A DNA stretch of 64,000 nt from Microvelia longipes (GCA_018340805.1 JACMZG010001914.1:2382314-2446313); one strand, 5' to 3'. Positions 1 to 11,640 are shown, counted from the stretch's first letter. Made by a program: numbers and translations. Notes: a model not told the origin generated them from the sequence alone.

Positions 1-429
1 CTCGGCCTGCGATATTTAGAAGCATTTTAACCCATTTTGCTGACAATATTTTTCAGTTCGATTTTCTTTGGAGCACAAAACTTGAGTTTAATTGAGATGA
101 TTGGAAAACTTTATAAAAAAAACGGGAGAAGGAAAACTTGGTTAATTTTTCCCCAGTACAAAAACAGGCGGGAAAATAGAGAGGAAACTCCACTGTTTTT
201 CTTGACTCAATTATATATTGATTTATCTTTCTCTATTTTTTTTTGTAAGCTTATTAAAATATGCTTTTTAAAATAAAATTAACAAATTATATAATTTACC
301 TCTAACTTAAATTTAAACTAAGTTTTGCAGCCTGTAAAGTTATTAAATGAGGTAGTGAACATTTTAAGAAATATGAAAAAAGTATCTTATTTACCATCTA
401 GTGGTAAATCATAATGAACGTAACAGAAT
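1..429. other. AT-rich intergenic DNA, no gene seen
   Basis: Low-complexity AT-rich sequence with poly-A and poly-T runs. The one short open frame (37-276) is Lys/Phe/Ile-rich, as expected from AT-rich DNA, and has no recognisable domain. I see no RNA gene or repeat unit here. Confidence 0.5.
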
Positions 430-1112
430 TACTTTTTCCCGTATACCGGAAAAGTATTGTGTTTGCAAAAAAATCCGAATCTGAAATTATTAGTTTCCGG
501 TGTTTTTTAAAGAACTTTTAAAGTAGTTTTCACAAAGTTGTCTGTCTGTATGTGTGTGTGTTTGTGTGTGTGTTGTCCTGTTATCATCGTAGCTCCCAAA
601 GTACTTATGCTAAAGAGTTGAAACTTTGCACACAAATCATTCTATATGTGTAGTTGTGCTATTCAGAAAATACTTTTTTAAGACGCAATAAACCCGCCGT
701 AACGACTCAGCAAAAATTTCGAAAAATAATAAAACGCGAAACAGTGTTGCAATCGGATGGAGATCCGATCAAGATTTGAGATTGCCAGCATGTAGCCATG
801 TATATAACTACGTTTGTACGTATAAGACTTGTGTACGTTTTTAAAATATCCAATTTGGTACAAATGTATACATTTACGTAATAAATAAGTACATCACGTT
901 TCGTTTCAGTACGACAAGTATTTTTATGGTTTTTGTTGACCAGTGCCTGGATGGGTGACCGCTGGGAATGAAAAAATAAATTTAGTATTTGAGGACGATC
1001 GAAGCGAGTCCGAGGCGTATTGCAAAACAAATTTAACGACTTGTGTATTTTTAGGATGACCTCAGCGAATCCGATGTACTGAGGAAAAGTCCCGAGGTAC
1101 CCGATATTTTCC
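430..1112 (+). repeat. Dispersed repeat copy with 5S-rRNA-like box C (copy A)
   Basis: About 680 bp shared with the copy at 12280-13055 and, inverted, with 48960-49579. Shared blocks in order: a 5' block around GGAAAAGTATTGTGTTTGC; a (TG)n stretch (about 545-575); a block reading GTAGCTCCCAAAGTACTTATG; a block around AAAACGCG; and a 3' block GAGGAAAAGTCCCGAGGTACC. At 949-962 it holds GGATGGGTGACCGC followed by TGGGAATG, which matches the 3' part of the internal promoter (box C) of eukaryotic 5S rRNA genes. No matching 5S 5' half is seen, so this is a 5S-related repeat and not a 5S gene. Open frames on the minus strand across it have no recognisable domain. Confidence 0.7.
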
Positions 1113-1323
1113 TTTGATATCGTGAGCATTGATTCGAGTTTATGTATTGTTTTACGCCTAATAAATCATAGGTATATTAAACCAACAATTCAGTCATGTA
1201 TTAAATGCATAGAGATATATTACAAGTAGGGGCATAACCTATTTGAATACATTGAGGCTTGAAACATCTTTTGGGGCATTGTGCCCAAAAAGAGCCCTGT
1301 GTAACCTCATTGAAACCACATTT

Positions 1324-1678
1324 AAGACTTAATTAAGGTTTAAATTAATCGTTATCGGATGTTCGCACATAGCTAGTGTTTTGTGTTGTATGTCATATCT
1401 TACCAAAACCAATTACGTGGTAAAAAAAACTCCCCGCCAAGTAGTAGTATTGGTCGGAGACGGTCATTGGCGTTTCAAAGAAGAGTTTATAAGTTTATAA
1501 GTTTATAAGACTTAATTAAGGTTTAAATTAATCGTTATCGGATGTTCGCACATAGCTAGTGTTTTGTGTTGTATGTCATATCTTACCAAAACCAATTACG
1601 TGGTAAAAAAAACTCCCCGCCAAGTAGTAGTATTGGTCGGAGACGGTCATTGGCGTTTCAAAGAAGAGTTTATAAGTT
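1324..1678. repeat. Direct tandem duplication, 172-bp copies at 183-bp period
   Basis: Positions 1324-1495 recur at 1507-1678 with essentially no differences by eye. The copies are joined by short direct repeats of TTTATAAG. Near-identity suggests a recent duplication or an assembly duplication. Short open frames starting at 1564/1566 run out of the second copy but have no recognisable domain. Confidence 0.85.
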
Positions 1679-3048
1679 GGCAACTTGGAGACGTGCCACC
1701 AGTGAGAACAAGTTTTATATTTCTGCTATTTTTGAGATATCACAGCATTCGGAGGTATTCGTGGAGACTAAAGTAATGTATAAACCAAGCAGGAAAACAA
1801 ACGCGATTTCTGACCTGGCAGGTGGTTCACATTTTGTCCACCAGAGAGTTGGCTCTAATTTTCCTATGGGCGTAAATGTAAACAAACTATTTACGGTACT
1901 CAACATTTTTGTTTTTATTGCCTTTATTTGTACAATTGAGTACAAAATGTAAATAATTTGTGTTATAAATACGTTTTGTCACATCCAATAGAGGTTTAAG
2001 TGCGAATCTTGAAATACTAGGTTTTTAAATTTCTTGAAACGAGCGGCTAATTAAACTTTTTTTTGAGTGCACTACTTAACTTAGTACATTTTTGCGAGTG
2101 ATATTTGTTTTTCCCTTTCAAATAATTATTATAATTAGTAATTTTAACAACTTTAACTGAACATTTTTAATATAATAAAAGCAATCGTGATTTTAAGTTA
2201 TATTTAAGGCAATACATTGTCGTCTGGATGTTCTTCAAAATTTTAATAAAAACATGTACTTTACCTTTACTATATTTTCTCTTTTTCTTTAGCTAATTTA
2301 TTTTAACAATTATTTTACAGAATTTAAAACAAAATCATTAAACTATGACGTACATATTAAAGTAAGAAAACACGATTAAAAGTAAAACTCACCTAATGTT
2401 ATCAGGGTTGCCAATAAATGTAAGTAAAAAAAAATCCTAAGATGCGCATGCGCAGTTATTCCAATTTTAGCTATTTTTATTTTTGAGCCAGCTATTAGGT
2501 GATCACGCAGGTCTGAATTTTTTAAACAGGTTAGTATAGGAGTTTCCCTACTTGGTTTATATATTACTTTAGTGGGGACAAATCATAAAAGATTGTAAAG
2601 TAATTTCAGGAGTTTTACTTCCATAGATCCAGGACTATACAAATGAAATGAATAAAACAATAAGGGTATAGTCATGGACTTCGCCTTATATATTGCCCTT
2701 GCCACTAATTGCCCTTTGCCCTAATATTGCCCTTTTACTTATTTTGCCCTACAATTACATTTATTTTTGATGGACTCTGCTGGCACGACGCCAAGGAGAA
2801 TAAGCTGATTGCCTCTGATGATTGCTTGATGATTGCCTCACAATTTACTATTATTAATAATTAATTTACTATTATTTTAATAATATAATAATTTATTATT
2901 AAAATCCTTTAGTATTGCCAACCTAACAACATCACTTTGAAACGCCAATGACCGTCACCAACCAAAACGGACATGAGTTGGCGGGAATAAAAAAGTTGAT
3001 TTCCCTACTTTTTGAACCAAAGACTTGGCGGGGAATTTTCCACCACGC
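1598..3048. repeat. Inverted repeat pair about 1.27 kb apart (possible DNA-transposon remnant)
   Basis: A perfect 22-nt match lies in inverted orientation at 1642-1663 and 2935-2956. Similarity extends outward: CCCCGCCAA near 1614-1622 is matched inverted at 3024-3035, and ACGTGGT (1598-1604) resembles the complement of ACCACGC near 3042-3048. The right arm has about 50 extra bases. No transposase frame lies between the arms, so a non-autonomous or decayed element is possible. The left arm is also present in the duplicated copy at 1459-1480. Target-site duplications were not identified. Confidence 0.5.
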
Positions 3049-4279
3049 ATTTTTGTAAAATTTCATGATTTTTTGTACGGCTCCTAATATTTGGACGATT
3101 GTTTAATGTAAAAAATAAAGTTACGTTTCGTAAAGCTGTAAAGAGTATCAACATACTGTATATACCACTCGCAAGCTTTGTTTTCTGCGTCGCGTACAAC
3201 ATAGGTGTGATGTATCCCATCTATGTCATTGTTATGTGAAGGATGCATCTAGATATATAATATGTTCAGGGGAGGCATAACGCAATGTATACGTACGTAA
3301 TGTCAGCATTACGCAATGTAATGCTTAATGTTTAAAAAATACTTGTATACTTTTTGTAATAAAACAGTTAATTTAACAGTGTTTTTGTATAAAATAAGGG
3401 AATATTACAATAGGAATTATGAATTTGGGATTTACTGATACAAGAATCTTAAAATGCATCAGATAAAACCAAAATCCATTTAATAGTTTAAACGGTAGAT
3501 TCGTCAACGTATGAAACTACCGTGTCCGTTCGATAGCTTAGTTTTTCGCTTCATGTTCAGTGTAGGAATTTCGAATTTTAGATGTTATCAGGTACAACTG
3601 TACACGGGCATAAGGCAAATCCAAAAAGTCGTCATACATCAAAATCTGCTTATTAGTTTAGACTGTATTATAGTATTACGTTATCGTTTGCTAGCTAATT
3701 TTTGCTCTGTGTTCAGCGTAGGAATGTCAAATTTGATAAGGGCATATGCATTTCTATATGTTAAATATGAAAACCTAATATATTTGACATTTTATTTTAT
3801 TCCCGTCTATTCGGCGGTTAAAATTTCAAATCATTGACTTTGATTTACCTTTTGAGGAGTAGAAGCGAGGAAAGTATGGCAGTAAAGATTATTGTTAGTC
3901 TGAGATTTAGGTTCTCGAGCGAGGAAGCTAAACAAGCACAGACTTGGTTCGCAGCTGGAATATGATATTCTTCTTAGAGCATGTCCCATATACACTTCCT
4001 GTAACAGATAAAACAGTCCAAATGGGTATAGTACGAGTAAAAACAGAAATATTTATAAAGTTAAACATGCTTAATCAAATGGGAACTGACAAATATCCAA
4101 AGAATAAAACATGTGAACAACTAGCGACAACCACGAACAACAAGCAATGACAAAGGTTCATAGATAAAATAATCTATGAGTTAATCATAGCAATATCAAA
4201 AACAACCAAGGAAAAGCCTGTACAACCAATGAGGTACGTACGTAATAACCCTCGCTTTAACCTCCTGAACAATGAAAAA
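3049..4279. other. Intergenic DNA, no gene seen
   Basis: Open frames at 3511-3837 and 3944-4150 are short, hydrophobic or Lys/Asn-rich, and show no domain or splice context. Nothing else was recognised. Confidence 0.45.
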
Positions 4280-4339
4280 TCGGGTACGAGGTACCTCGGT
4301 ACTTCCCACAACATTGGATTCACCTCGCTCGTCCTCAAA
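4280..4339 (-). repeat. Dispersed repeat terminal fragment
   Basis: CGGGTACGAGGTACCTCGG and the following TCGCTCGTCCTC correspond to the inverted 3' end of the family seen at 430-1112 and 12280-13055. Only the terminal ~60 bp is clear. Confidence 0.55.
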
Positions 4340-7300
4340 ACCGAAATTGCTAATCAAGAAAGCATTTGAATTGAAATTCGACTCACTTGTGGATCTCTGG
4401 ACCAGAGTTCAGTCAAATAAAGTTGAAAATTCACTTTTATTGTAACAGTATGCCAAAATTACTAATACGATAAATTGCTACAGAACAACAATTATGGGGC
4501 CGCGAAGTGTCACAAGAGTGACCGCGATGTAACTTCAGTGCCGACGCCCGATCGAAGGCATTTTGTTTGCACCTATTGGCCTTAAAAAGTTATTTTATAT
4601 CACGTAAAAAAATATTTTATACTTCTACAGCATTCTACACGAGCCTGTGGAATACATCTAGCCTGGTTAAATTCTTTTTAATTAGGAGTTAAAATTAAGT
4701 TCTTGCATGATATCGAAAATTGGCAGACATTAGGCTGCTCATAATTATACTGACTGAATTATGCTGAATTATGCTGACATAATTAGCTGCTCATTCGCAC
4801 AAAATGTCAAGTCTCTATGACGAATTGCTATGGAATACATCGGACCGCACAGCCTTAATCTAATCAATTAAATTAAAACAAAGTCTATAAATAAACATAA
4901 TAAACAATTATTTTATTACATCGTAAAACAGCGAGGATAAAAGTTGAATTGAAGCGTCGAATGAAAGAAAAGTTGTTTAAGGATTTAACGTCACAAGACA
5001 AGAAGGAGGAAAACATAAAATTCCTCAAGTTGTCATAAAAACCTAACAAAGGAAAATGAAAGGCTATTATTTTGATTTCCTTTTCGCTTATCTTTTTAAT
5101 CCCAGGGAGAATAAAACGCTTTCTTTTCTAGAGATAAAATATTGGGTTTTAAATGAAAATTTTTTTTATGACTGAGTTTAGTATTCAAGCTTATTCGTTG
5201 TAAATATAACCGTCTTTATTATGGTTTAGTTATTATTATATAATTCGAAATATGTGTTTAGCTAAAAGTAAAAAAGACAAAAAAAAATAAAGGGACTATA
5301 GAAAAGTATATTAAGATGCAACAAGTTTCACCAGCGATTGCGTTGGGTTTGATGATTAATGTCCACAAATGGTTTATGATATCAGCGGTGATAGGTACGC
5401 CACCAATAATGGGAATATAACTACTCATGCCTTGTTTGAATAATCTTACATATGACTGTTAAAAAAACAACAAAACAGCCTAGAAAACTGGTGGAAAATA
5501 ATTTTTCAATCTATAGACTATTTTCGAAATAGTTTAAAAGGCAGACCAAGGTTGAGATATAGGGAGTAAGGAAAGGTATTTATAAAGGACACGTACATGA
5601 GAATAGACAGAATTACTAAGATAAAATAGGAGAAAATAAGTTGGCGAGGCAATAAACTTAACTTACATTAATAGGCAGAATAGTAAGTTTTTCAAGAAAT
5701 CAAAGGAAACTATTTTGAACATTGAAAATTAACCTGAACGGCTTTAATTGTTAATATAATAGCAAAAGAGTAGCACAATTACAATTACTTGTATAATAAA
5801 TAGTTTATACCAGAAAACGTAGAAAATGCGGGGAAAGCTTATTAATTGTCAACCTTCCTGTGACAGTAGTTATAAGCACTGGGGAAGCAGGTTACAATCC
5901 TAACTGTTTTCAGTTCTTGTTAAGTAAACGCTTGGGTTTAAAAAATTCGTACATCCATAATAAGAATAAAGATGTCAGGGATAAGGAAAACATCAGGATA
6001 GTAAGTTAGGGATGAGGTTAAATCCGGAGAGGGGGTATCAAGGGCAGAAGCTCGGAAAGGGCTATCTAGTCCGGAATGTTACTAGGGTATTTAAAGCAAC
6101 CAATGATATGCTAATATAATTCTCTTCTCTACGCACCTTAAACCTGCGAGTCTAAATTTTTCTCTTTTCTATCAAATCTCGATTAGCAGAATTGTATTTT
6201 ATAACCATTAAAACTACAAATCTAACATTTTCCCTAAAATGTAAGACTAAATAAAAAATAAATAAATTTATATGCTACTTAAATTTAAGACTCTAAGTAT
6301 ATTGTTTGACATATAATAATTGCTTTAAAGAATTTCAAGAGAAAGTGAAATATTCAGGGCCTGGTATAAAAGGTTATCTGAGAGCTTGAGGTGGAAAAGC
6401 GGCACCCAGAGGGAAACGTCGGGGTTGTGTTCATTTCCTATGGTAATCCTTTATTTGGTCGAGGGGGAAATCTTAACCGGGTGAAACATGGTTGTAAATC
6501 TGAGCACAACATCGTAAGACCTAATATACATGGGTTTCGATACAGCATAATGTCCCAGGAGCTAATACCTGGGTTTATTTGATACTGTTGATAGCAGTTA
6601 TTTGATTTACATAACGATTTAGCAACTCATGAGAACCCCAATATTTTACATTTCAACATTCTAATAATAACTGTGCTGTGTGGACATGAACACCTTTGTA
6701 TCAATAACCTGTGAAAGTGTTCTTGAATAAAGGAACTTCAAGTATAAATAAAAGAAATGAAAATTCTCCCCTCAATCCACAAAAAGAATAGTAAAGCAAA
6801 GCAGCAGTCAACAATTTCGAGGCCTAAGCCTAACCGAACAGGAGATGGAGAAGACGACTTTTTTTTAACAAAAATCCTTTATTTAATAAATATTTACAAA
6901 TAATCATTACAATATCTGCTTATGAGAGTATAAATTTAATTCAAAATGTTTCTTACATTTACATGTATAATATTATTAATTAAGTATTACATTCTATATA
7001 ATAATAGATATTGTGTTCTTAATTAAAGGAATACTTCAACTTTAAGGTAACAGGTTACCTTGAGTTGTAGAAGATGTGTTGTAGGTTTAGTCAGAGTGTG
7101 TCATCTTATCAATATTTGTGAAATATTAATAACATTTTTATGTAGGTAATCGCTTTTATTATTTATTAAAATAAATATTAATAAGTGTTTATAATATTTT
7201 AATCTCTGTAAACAAGATTGTGATATTATTTTTACTTTAATTAGTTCACTTTTGTTTGAGATTGCTCTTAAAATACCACACAGTTCGCTGCAAAAATCAG

Positions 7301-7953
7301 TCAGACAACTACATGTACGTCAATGTCAGCTCGAGTACCAAACATTTTTTTATACATTTTATTTTTATACATTCAAAATATTGATTGGTTGAAGTGTAAG
7401 TATATAAGTAATTTATTAGTTTTTAGTGTTCCGCACTCATGCAAAACCTAGATAACACCTACTAAAACGAGGAAATTTGGAAAACCCCTAAAAATGGTGT
7501 AACGAAACCTAGTCTCTTATTAAGTTTTACTTAACAAATCACACCTTCTTCTTCATAGCACTAGTGCTCATTATTCATTAGGAAATAGACCACCGGAGAA
7601 CCACCTCTGTAACATATTAAATAATTTAAAAAAATGGTATAAAAATTCCAATCGACCGATGAAAATATACTTAAAGAAATTAATAAGAGTAAAACGTTTT
7701 TTAAATCCGGACTAATGGCTTTCATTTCGGGAAGATTCAGTTAATGACTTTAACAGTTAACAAGGCTATTAGTCAAACAGAAAATATGTAAGTAAACAAA
7801 GTGATAACGACCAGTGTGATTTTAAGAGTCGTCTGTGGAATACTGCTGTTTTCGTAATCAGAAGGATATTGTAATTAGGAATAAATTTGTTAGTAAAGTG
7901 TTGTTCAAATGTGAAAGTCATCCAGATAGAAGAGTATAAAAGAGTCATAATAC
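4340..7953. other. AT-rich intergenic DNA upstream of the mucin-like gene
   Basis: No convincing gene. The frame at 6391-6582 has no recognisable domain. A GC-richer patch lies at about 4495-4560. Near 4730-4795 there are imperfect repeats of GAATTATGCTGA flanked by two copies of GCTGCTCAT. The last few hundred bases should contain the promoter and 5' UTR of the gene starting at 7954, but I cannot place a transcription start. Confidence 0.4.
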
Positions 7954-8020
7954 ATGGATTTCAGAGGAATGAAGTACGTTATCGTGTTTCTTTGTGTCTT
8001 TATAAATGCACATGGACAAG
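7954..8020 (+). CDS. Secreted mucin-like protein, coding exon 1 (signal peptide)
   Basis: Exon 1 encodes 22 complete residues plus one base of the next codon. Residues 6-21 are MKYVIVFLCVFINAHG, a short positive N-region, a hydrophobic core and a small-residue end: a textbook secretory signal peptide, with cleavage likely near residues 19-22. The exon ends at 8020 directly before GTATGT, a strong donor, leaving phase 1. That phase and frame match the acceptor at 9241-9243 exactly, so the split codon becomes Asp (GAT). The first ATG is 7954; the ATG at 7969 (Met6) has a purine at -3 and may be the real start. Upstream in-frame sequence (from 7887, another frame) is not needed. The model is inferred from sequence alone, without transcript evidence. 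Confidence 0.75.
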
Positions 8021-9243
8021 GTATGTTGAAGCTATATTAAACTATATACGTCTTTACAATGAGTTCAACTTTGGATGCTATCTCAAAACAAACCATCACA
8101 ATCAAAGGGATCGACCTGGATCCTGATTTTGGTAAATTTTTGGATTCGAAGACGGGGATCGAAATCGATTTTAACCAAAAAAGCGACTTCGATCCCCATC
8201 GAGCAGACTGGATTTACTTTTTTAAAATTAAAGACCAATGTCGGACCCCGAATGTAAGCATCTTACAATTTGCTTGAATTTAAGTAATTGGAAAGTATGA
8301 AATTATGGAATTGGATATTCTATGCACTCTATTAATAAATCCTACTTCTAAGTCTATGTAGAGTGTGGAAAGAGGAGTTTTAACGGGGCAAATCTCCTTT
8401 ATACGTGACGCAAGTAAATTAATAACAATTGATATAGGATCTTTAAGGGCACTAATCCTAAAAATCTACATTTCAGATAATTTCAAACTCTTATTTTATT
8501 TAATCTTGTCGTTTCGTAGTTAGGAACAATTGGTCCACAGTACTATAAATAAAAGGTTTTTGCCTCAAATTACTCATGTGTGGCGCTTTATCTTTATCTT
8601 TAAAGTTCAAGGGCTATGAGCCCTTATTTTCTGCAAAGGAGAATAATCGGAACCATCTACATATCCCTTAATATGGCGTTTAGAGACTGCTTATTGTTTG
8701 ATAACACTTTACAAACACAGCAAATCGAATTGACTTCGATATCAATCAACGGATTACTTCGTCTGTCCGTTAATTCATATAATGGTACATCACATTCTAT
8801 TATGGTTACGATTTATATTTACAAGAAATGGAAACAAACTGTCAGAAAAAGAACTAATTTTTTATAATCTTTTATCTTTAAAGTTCAAGTAAGAACGCTT
8901 CAATAACTTTTTAAATACTTTGAAAGACACCGATGTAACAGATTGATTTAAAACTGTGCTCGGTTAAATTTGAAGAGTGGAAAATTAGATACAAAAGGGG
9001 CACCCACTCAAAAAGTAAAAGAAGACAAAAATATTGGACTAAAAAAAACTTGATGATTGCTTTTTGATTACAAATAGGTAATTAGAGAGGTCTGAATGAA
9101 TTTTGGAAATTTCGGCATATATTTGCTGCAAAAGATTTAAGGTTTACCTGCAGGACTTTAGATTCTAGTTTTAAACCCATGTTAAGTTGTGCCCTTCTTC
9201 TTTCTCAAGGATAATATTTTATTTAAATTTTATTGCATTTCAG
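8021..9243 (+). other. Intron of the mucin-like gene (1223 bp)
   Basis: Donor GTATGT at 8021; acceptor TTGCATTTCAG ending at 9243, preceded by a T-rich tract. The intron holds a 19-bp perfect direct repeat (8593-8611 and 8871-8889) bounding about 260 bp. It also has an imperfect hairpin with 14-nt arms at 8154-8167 and 8184-8197 (13 of 14 pair). A 65-codon open stretch (8059-8253) ends at a good donor, GTAAGC at 8254, but it is out of phase with both known exons and is not accepted as a cassette exon. Confidence 0.7.
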
Positions 9244-10442
9244 ATGGGGGAGTCGGAGAATCATATCATATTGCCAACGACACGAGTTCAGATCTACTAA
9301 CAAATAAAATATCCGGAGAAACTCCTGCAAGGGAACCAACAGCACCGATCGGAGAAACACCAATTTTGAAACCGGTTACCGAATCAACAATGAATACTTC
9401 TATGCCAATAGCGGCAAATCTTTTCAAACAATTATCCAAAAATGCAACGAGAATACCCAACACGGATATTATTGACGCATCGCATTTTTTAACTGGGCGA
9501 ACTCCGATCAACTCTACGACGAATAAAACTCCTATTATTGCCTCGGCAACACACTACGTTGCGGATGACAGCGATTTAAAAACAACAAAGGAAACACCCA
9601 CAACTTCCAAAGACTCTTTATCAAGCAATTATGTTGCCGATGACACAGGTGTTAAGAAAACAACACCTCGAGACGAACCTCAAACTTCTACTAACCCTCC
9701 GAAAGATTTTGTAGAAACACATTACCAAACTGATGATCATGATTTAAAGAAAACAACAACGCCCTCTGTTGTTGATATAACTACAAAGTCTCCAAACAGA
9801 ATAACGAACGAATCCGATGATCTGACAAAACCGGATGCGACAGAGTACGGCGAAGGATTAATTGATAAACGAATTTCAACAACTTCACCGAAATCGGATC
9901 CTTCGTCGCATCCAATACAAAACAACGGAGCCACAGCTCAATTAACATCAACTACTAATTTATCTCGTAACACAACTTTAACGCCAAACATTTTAGGAGG
10001 CCCGTCAAATTTAAAAGTAACAACGTTTTCAAAATCAGACGGTACAAGTAATTCAACTGTAAGTGCTTCTGATTCAAATGATGAACTTGGTAATTCGACT
10101 TCAATTAAAACATCATCAAGCGGAACCCTAAATAACTTAACTTTAACAACGTACATGGCACAAGGGTTTAAAAGCCGTTTAACAGCAACTTCAACCCTTT
10201 CCGGGACATCAAATAACTCGACAACCGTAACATCGACCAAGATCGAAAATAACTCCAAAATAACGACATCAATTAAAACAGGTAAGACAAGTAACCTGAT
10301 GCTCAGCTCATCGAGTTCGACTTTAACGGATCAAATAAATAACTCGACCGTCCAAGAACTTCTTAGAAACACTCAGCAAGCATTCAACCAACTCCAGAAT
10401 CTCTTGCAGTCAGGCCAGATAAATAACGTTCTAGTGTTTTAA
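9244..10442 (+). CDS. Secreted Ser/Thr/Asn-rich mucin-like protein, coding exon 2
   Basis: This exon encodes residues 23-421 of the spliced product (1266 nt of CDS in all). Ser plus Thr make up 126 of the 399 residues (about 32 percent), Asn is abundant, and there is no cysteine. At least ten N-glycosylation sequons (N-x-S/T) occur, dense in the C-terminal half (NTT, NST, NLT, NNST). A degenerate motif, aromatic-x-(A/T)-D-D-x-x-(L/V)-K-(K/T)-T-T, occurs three times at about residues 126-137, 151-163 and 182-194. A looser G-T-(S/L)-N-N/S-(S/L)-T pattern recurs over about 290-390. The last ~35 residues, including VQELLRNTQQAFNQLQNLL, are Gln/Leu-rich and look amphipathic. There is no transmembrane segment or GPI signal, so secretion is inferred. 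O-glycosylation and an extracellular mucin, cuticle, saliva or glue role are guesses; no family was recognised. Base composition is visibly less AT-rich than the flanks. Confidence 0.8.
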
Positions 10443-10446
10443 TAAA
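10441..10446 (+). promoter_or_regulatory. AATAAA polyadenylation signal overlapping the stop codon
   Basis: The last two bases of the TAA stop (10440-10442) are the first two of AATAAA. If used, the 3' UTR would be only about 15-30 nt. No second canonical signal was noticed close downstream. Confidence 0.45.
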
Positions 10447-11519
10447 CAGTTTTCATTTTGCCAAAAATTATTTGGTTTTTCTTTATCCTTTAGCTATACT
10501 AAATTCAGCTGGAGTTATAACACTATGATTTCACTACGAAAATCACTCAGATCGTTTTCATAGCACGTAAGATAGAGAGGTGAAATCAGATGAATGCTCG
10601 GTTTTAGGTAAACAATTACGTCCATTATAAAATGTTCCGGCCTTAATGTGGCCAGCACATATGTATGTTTATTTACATATCATTGTCTGATTATCTTTAC
10701 TGATAAGTAAATCGCTAACTCTCTTATAGGGAATTAAATGTAGTGGCAACTCGCGAAAAACGAGAACCATACGATCAATCATCTAGCAACTGTGGCTTTA
10801 GGATATTATTCACTGACTCCCCAAGGATGTAAAGACCTTTACACAGTTGTGCGTCGATGCCAGTGGCCAGATAATCCATAATAGGAATCATCTACCATTG
10901 CTGGCTGAAATCAAGTTCACCTTACACCCACCAAGGTTTACTAGAGAGTAGCAAGTATATTAACTTACTGTGTCGCTTCAAAATTTTACTACAGACATGA
11001 CTTTGTTGACTAATTAACTTTGACTTTAATGTTCACATTTTTTTATCACAAAATGCTTTTGATAACGCTGGATATAGTTAGCAACTTCAGTTTTAGAGAG
11101 GAGCTTTAAGACGGTCATAGTGAGCAGTCATAAGAAGGTCATAGAGAGCAACCTGAAGACGGTCTAACAGTCCTATGTAGAGAGTTAGACTACAATAGGT
11201 CAACTACATAGGTCAAGAGACCTATGTAGTTTTAAACTTCATCTGCCTCATTAAACCTCTATAGTGAACGTATGCAGTTGTTCTGACCTGTACAATGCTA
11301 TATAGCATTAAATACTCTATGTAGTCTCACTTCAGAGTACAGAAGTCATGAAGTTTCAACATCACGCAATGTCCTCTAAGGGTTGGTTTTATTCTCAAGC
11401 AAGCATCCATCAACTTGCCAATTAGCCCCACAAATTAAGGGAGACCTTCATGTCGAAGAACACCTTACATTCTATTAAAACCAGATCTATTTTGAGGAGA
11501 AGTTATCATCAGCAGGTCC
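10447..11519. other. Intergenic DNA with two adjacent small hairpins
   Basis: No gene recognised. Two inverted repeats lie side by side: GTCTAAC (11162-11168) with GTTAGAC (11184-11190), and a perfect 13-bp stem AACTACATAGGTC (11202-11214) with its complement at 11219-11231 around an AAGA loop. The phrase CCTATGTAG also lies in the loop of the first hairpin. Function unknown. Confidence 0.45.
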
Positions 11520-11640
11520 GCTATTTAGTGTAAAACCCCAGTGGCCTGACTGAGATTTGAACATGGGCCACCATGAGCTAGCCCAAGAAGACCATGAAAA
11601 AGCCAATGCTGTAATCAACTGCGCTATCAGTAAACCCTAC
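11520..11640 (-). repeat. tRNA-derived SINE-like fragment
   Basis: On the minus strand, TGATAGCGCAGTTGATTA (11629-11612) resembles an RNA polymerase III box A of tRNA type, and GTTCAAATC (11562-11554) matches box B. The A-to-B spacing is about 60 bp, at the long end for a tRNA, and no cloverleaf closes. This fits a decayed tRNA-derived SINE head better than a functional tRNA gene. The 3' body and tail were not delimited. Confidence 0.5.

Noticed and set aside
940..975. Functional 5S rRNA gene
   Set aside because: Only the box-C part matches. The rest of the ~120-nt gene is absent and the block sits inside a dispersed repeat found in several copies.
7934..7941. TATAAAAG as TATA box of the mucin-like gene
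   Set aside because: It lies only 13-20 bp before the first ATG, so transcription would start inside the coding exon.
8059..8253. Possible cassette exon ending at a GTAAGC donor
   Set aside because: Its frame exits in phase 0, while exon 1 leaves and exon 2 requires phase 1. The phase-compatible frame contains stops. Part of its apparent coding character comes from an imperfect inverted repeat.
9266..10258. Antisense open frames (9266-9511, 9737-9934, 9938-10258, minus)
   Set aside because: Shadows of the mucin-like exon; the Thr/Ser/Asn codons used rarely give stops on the other strand, and the sense frame joins a signal-peptide exon in phase.
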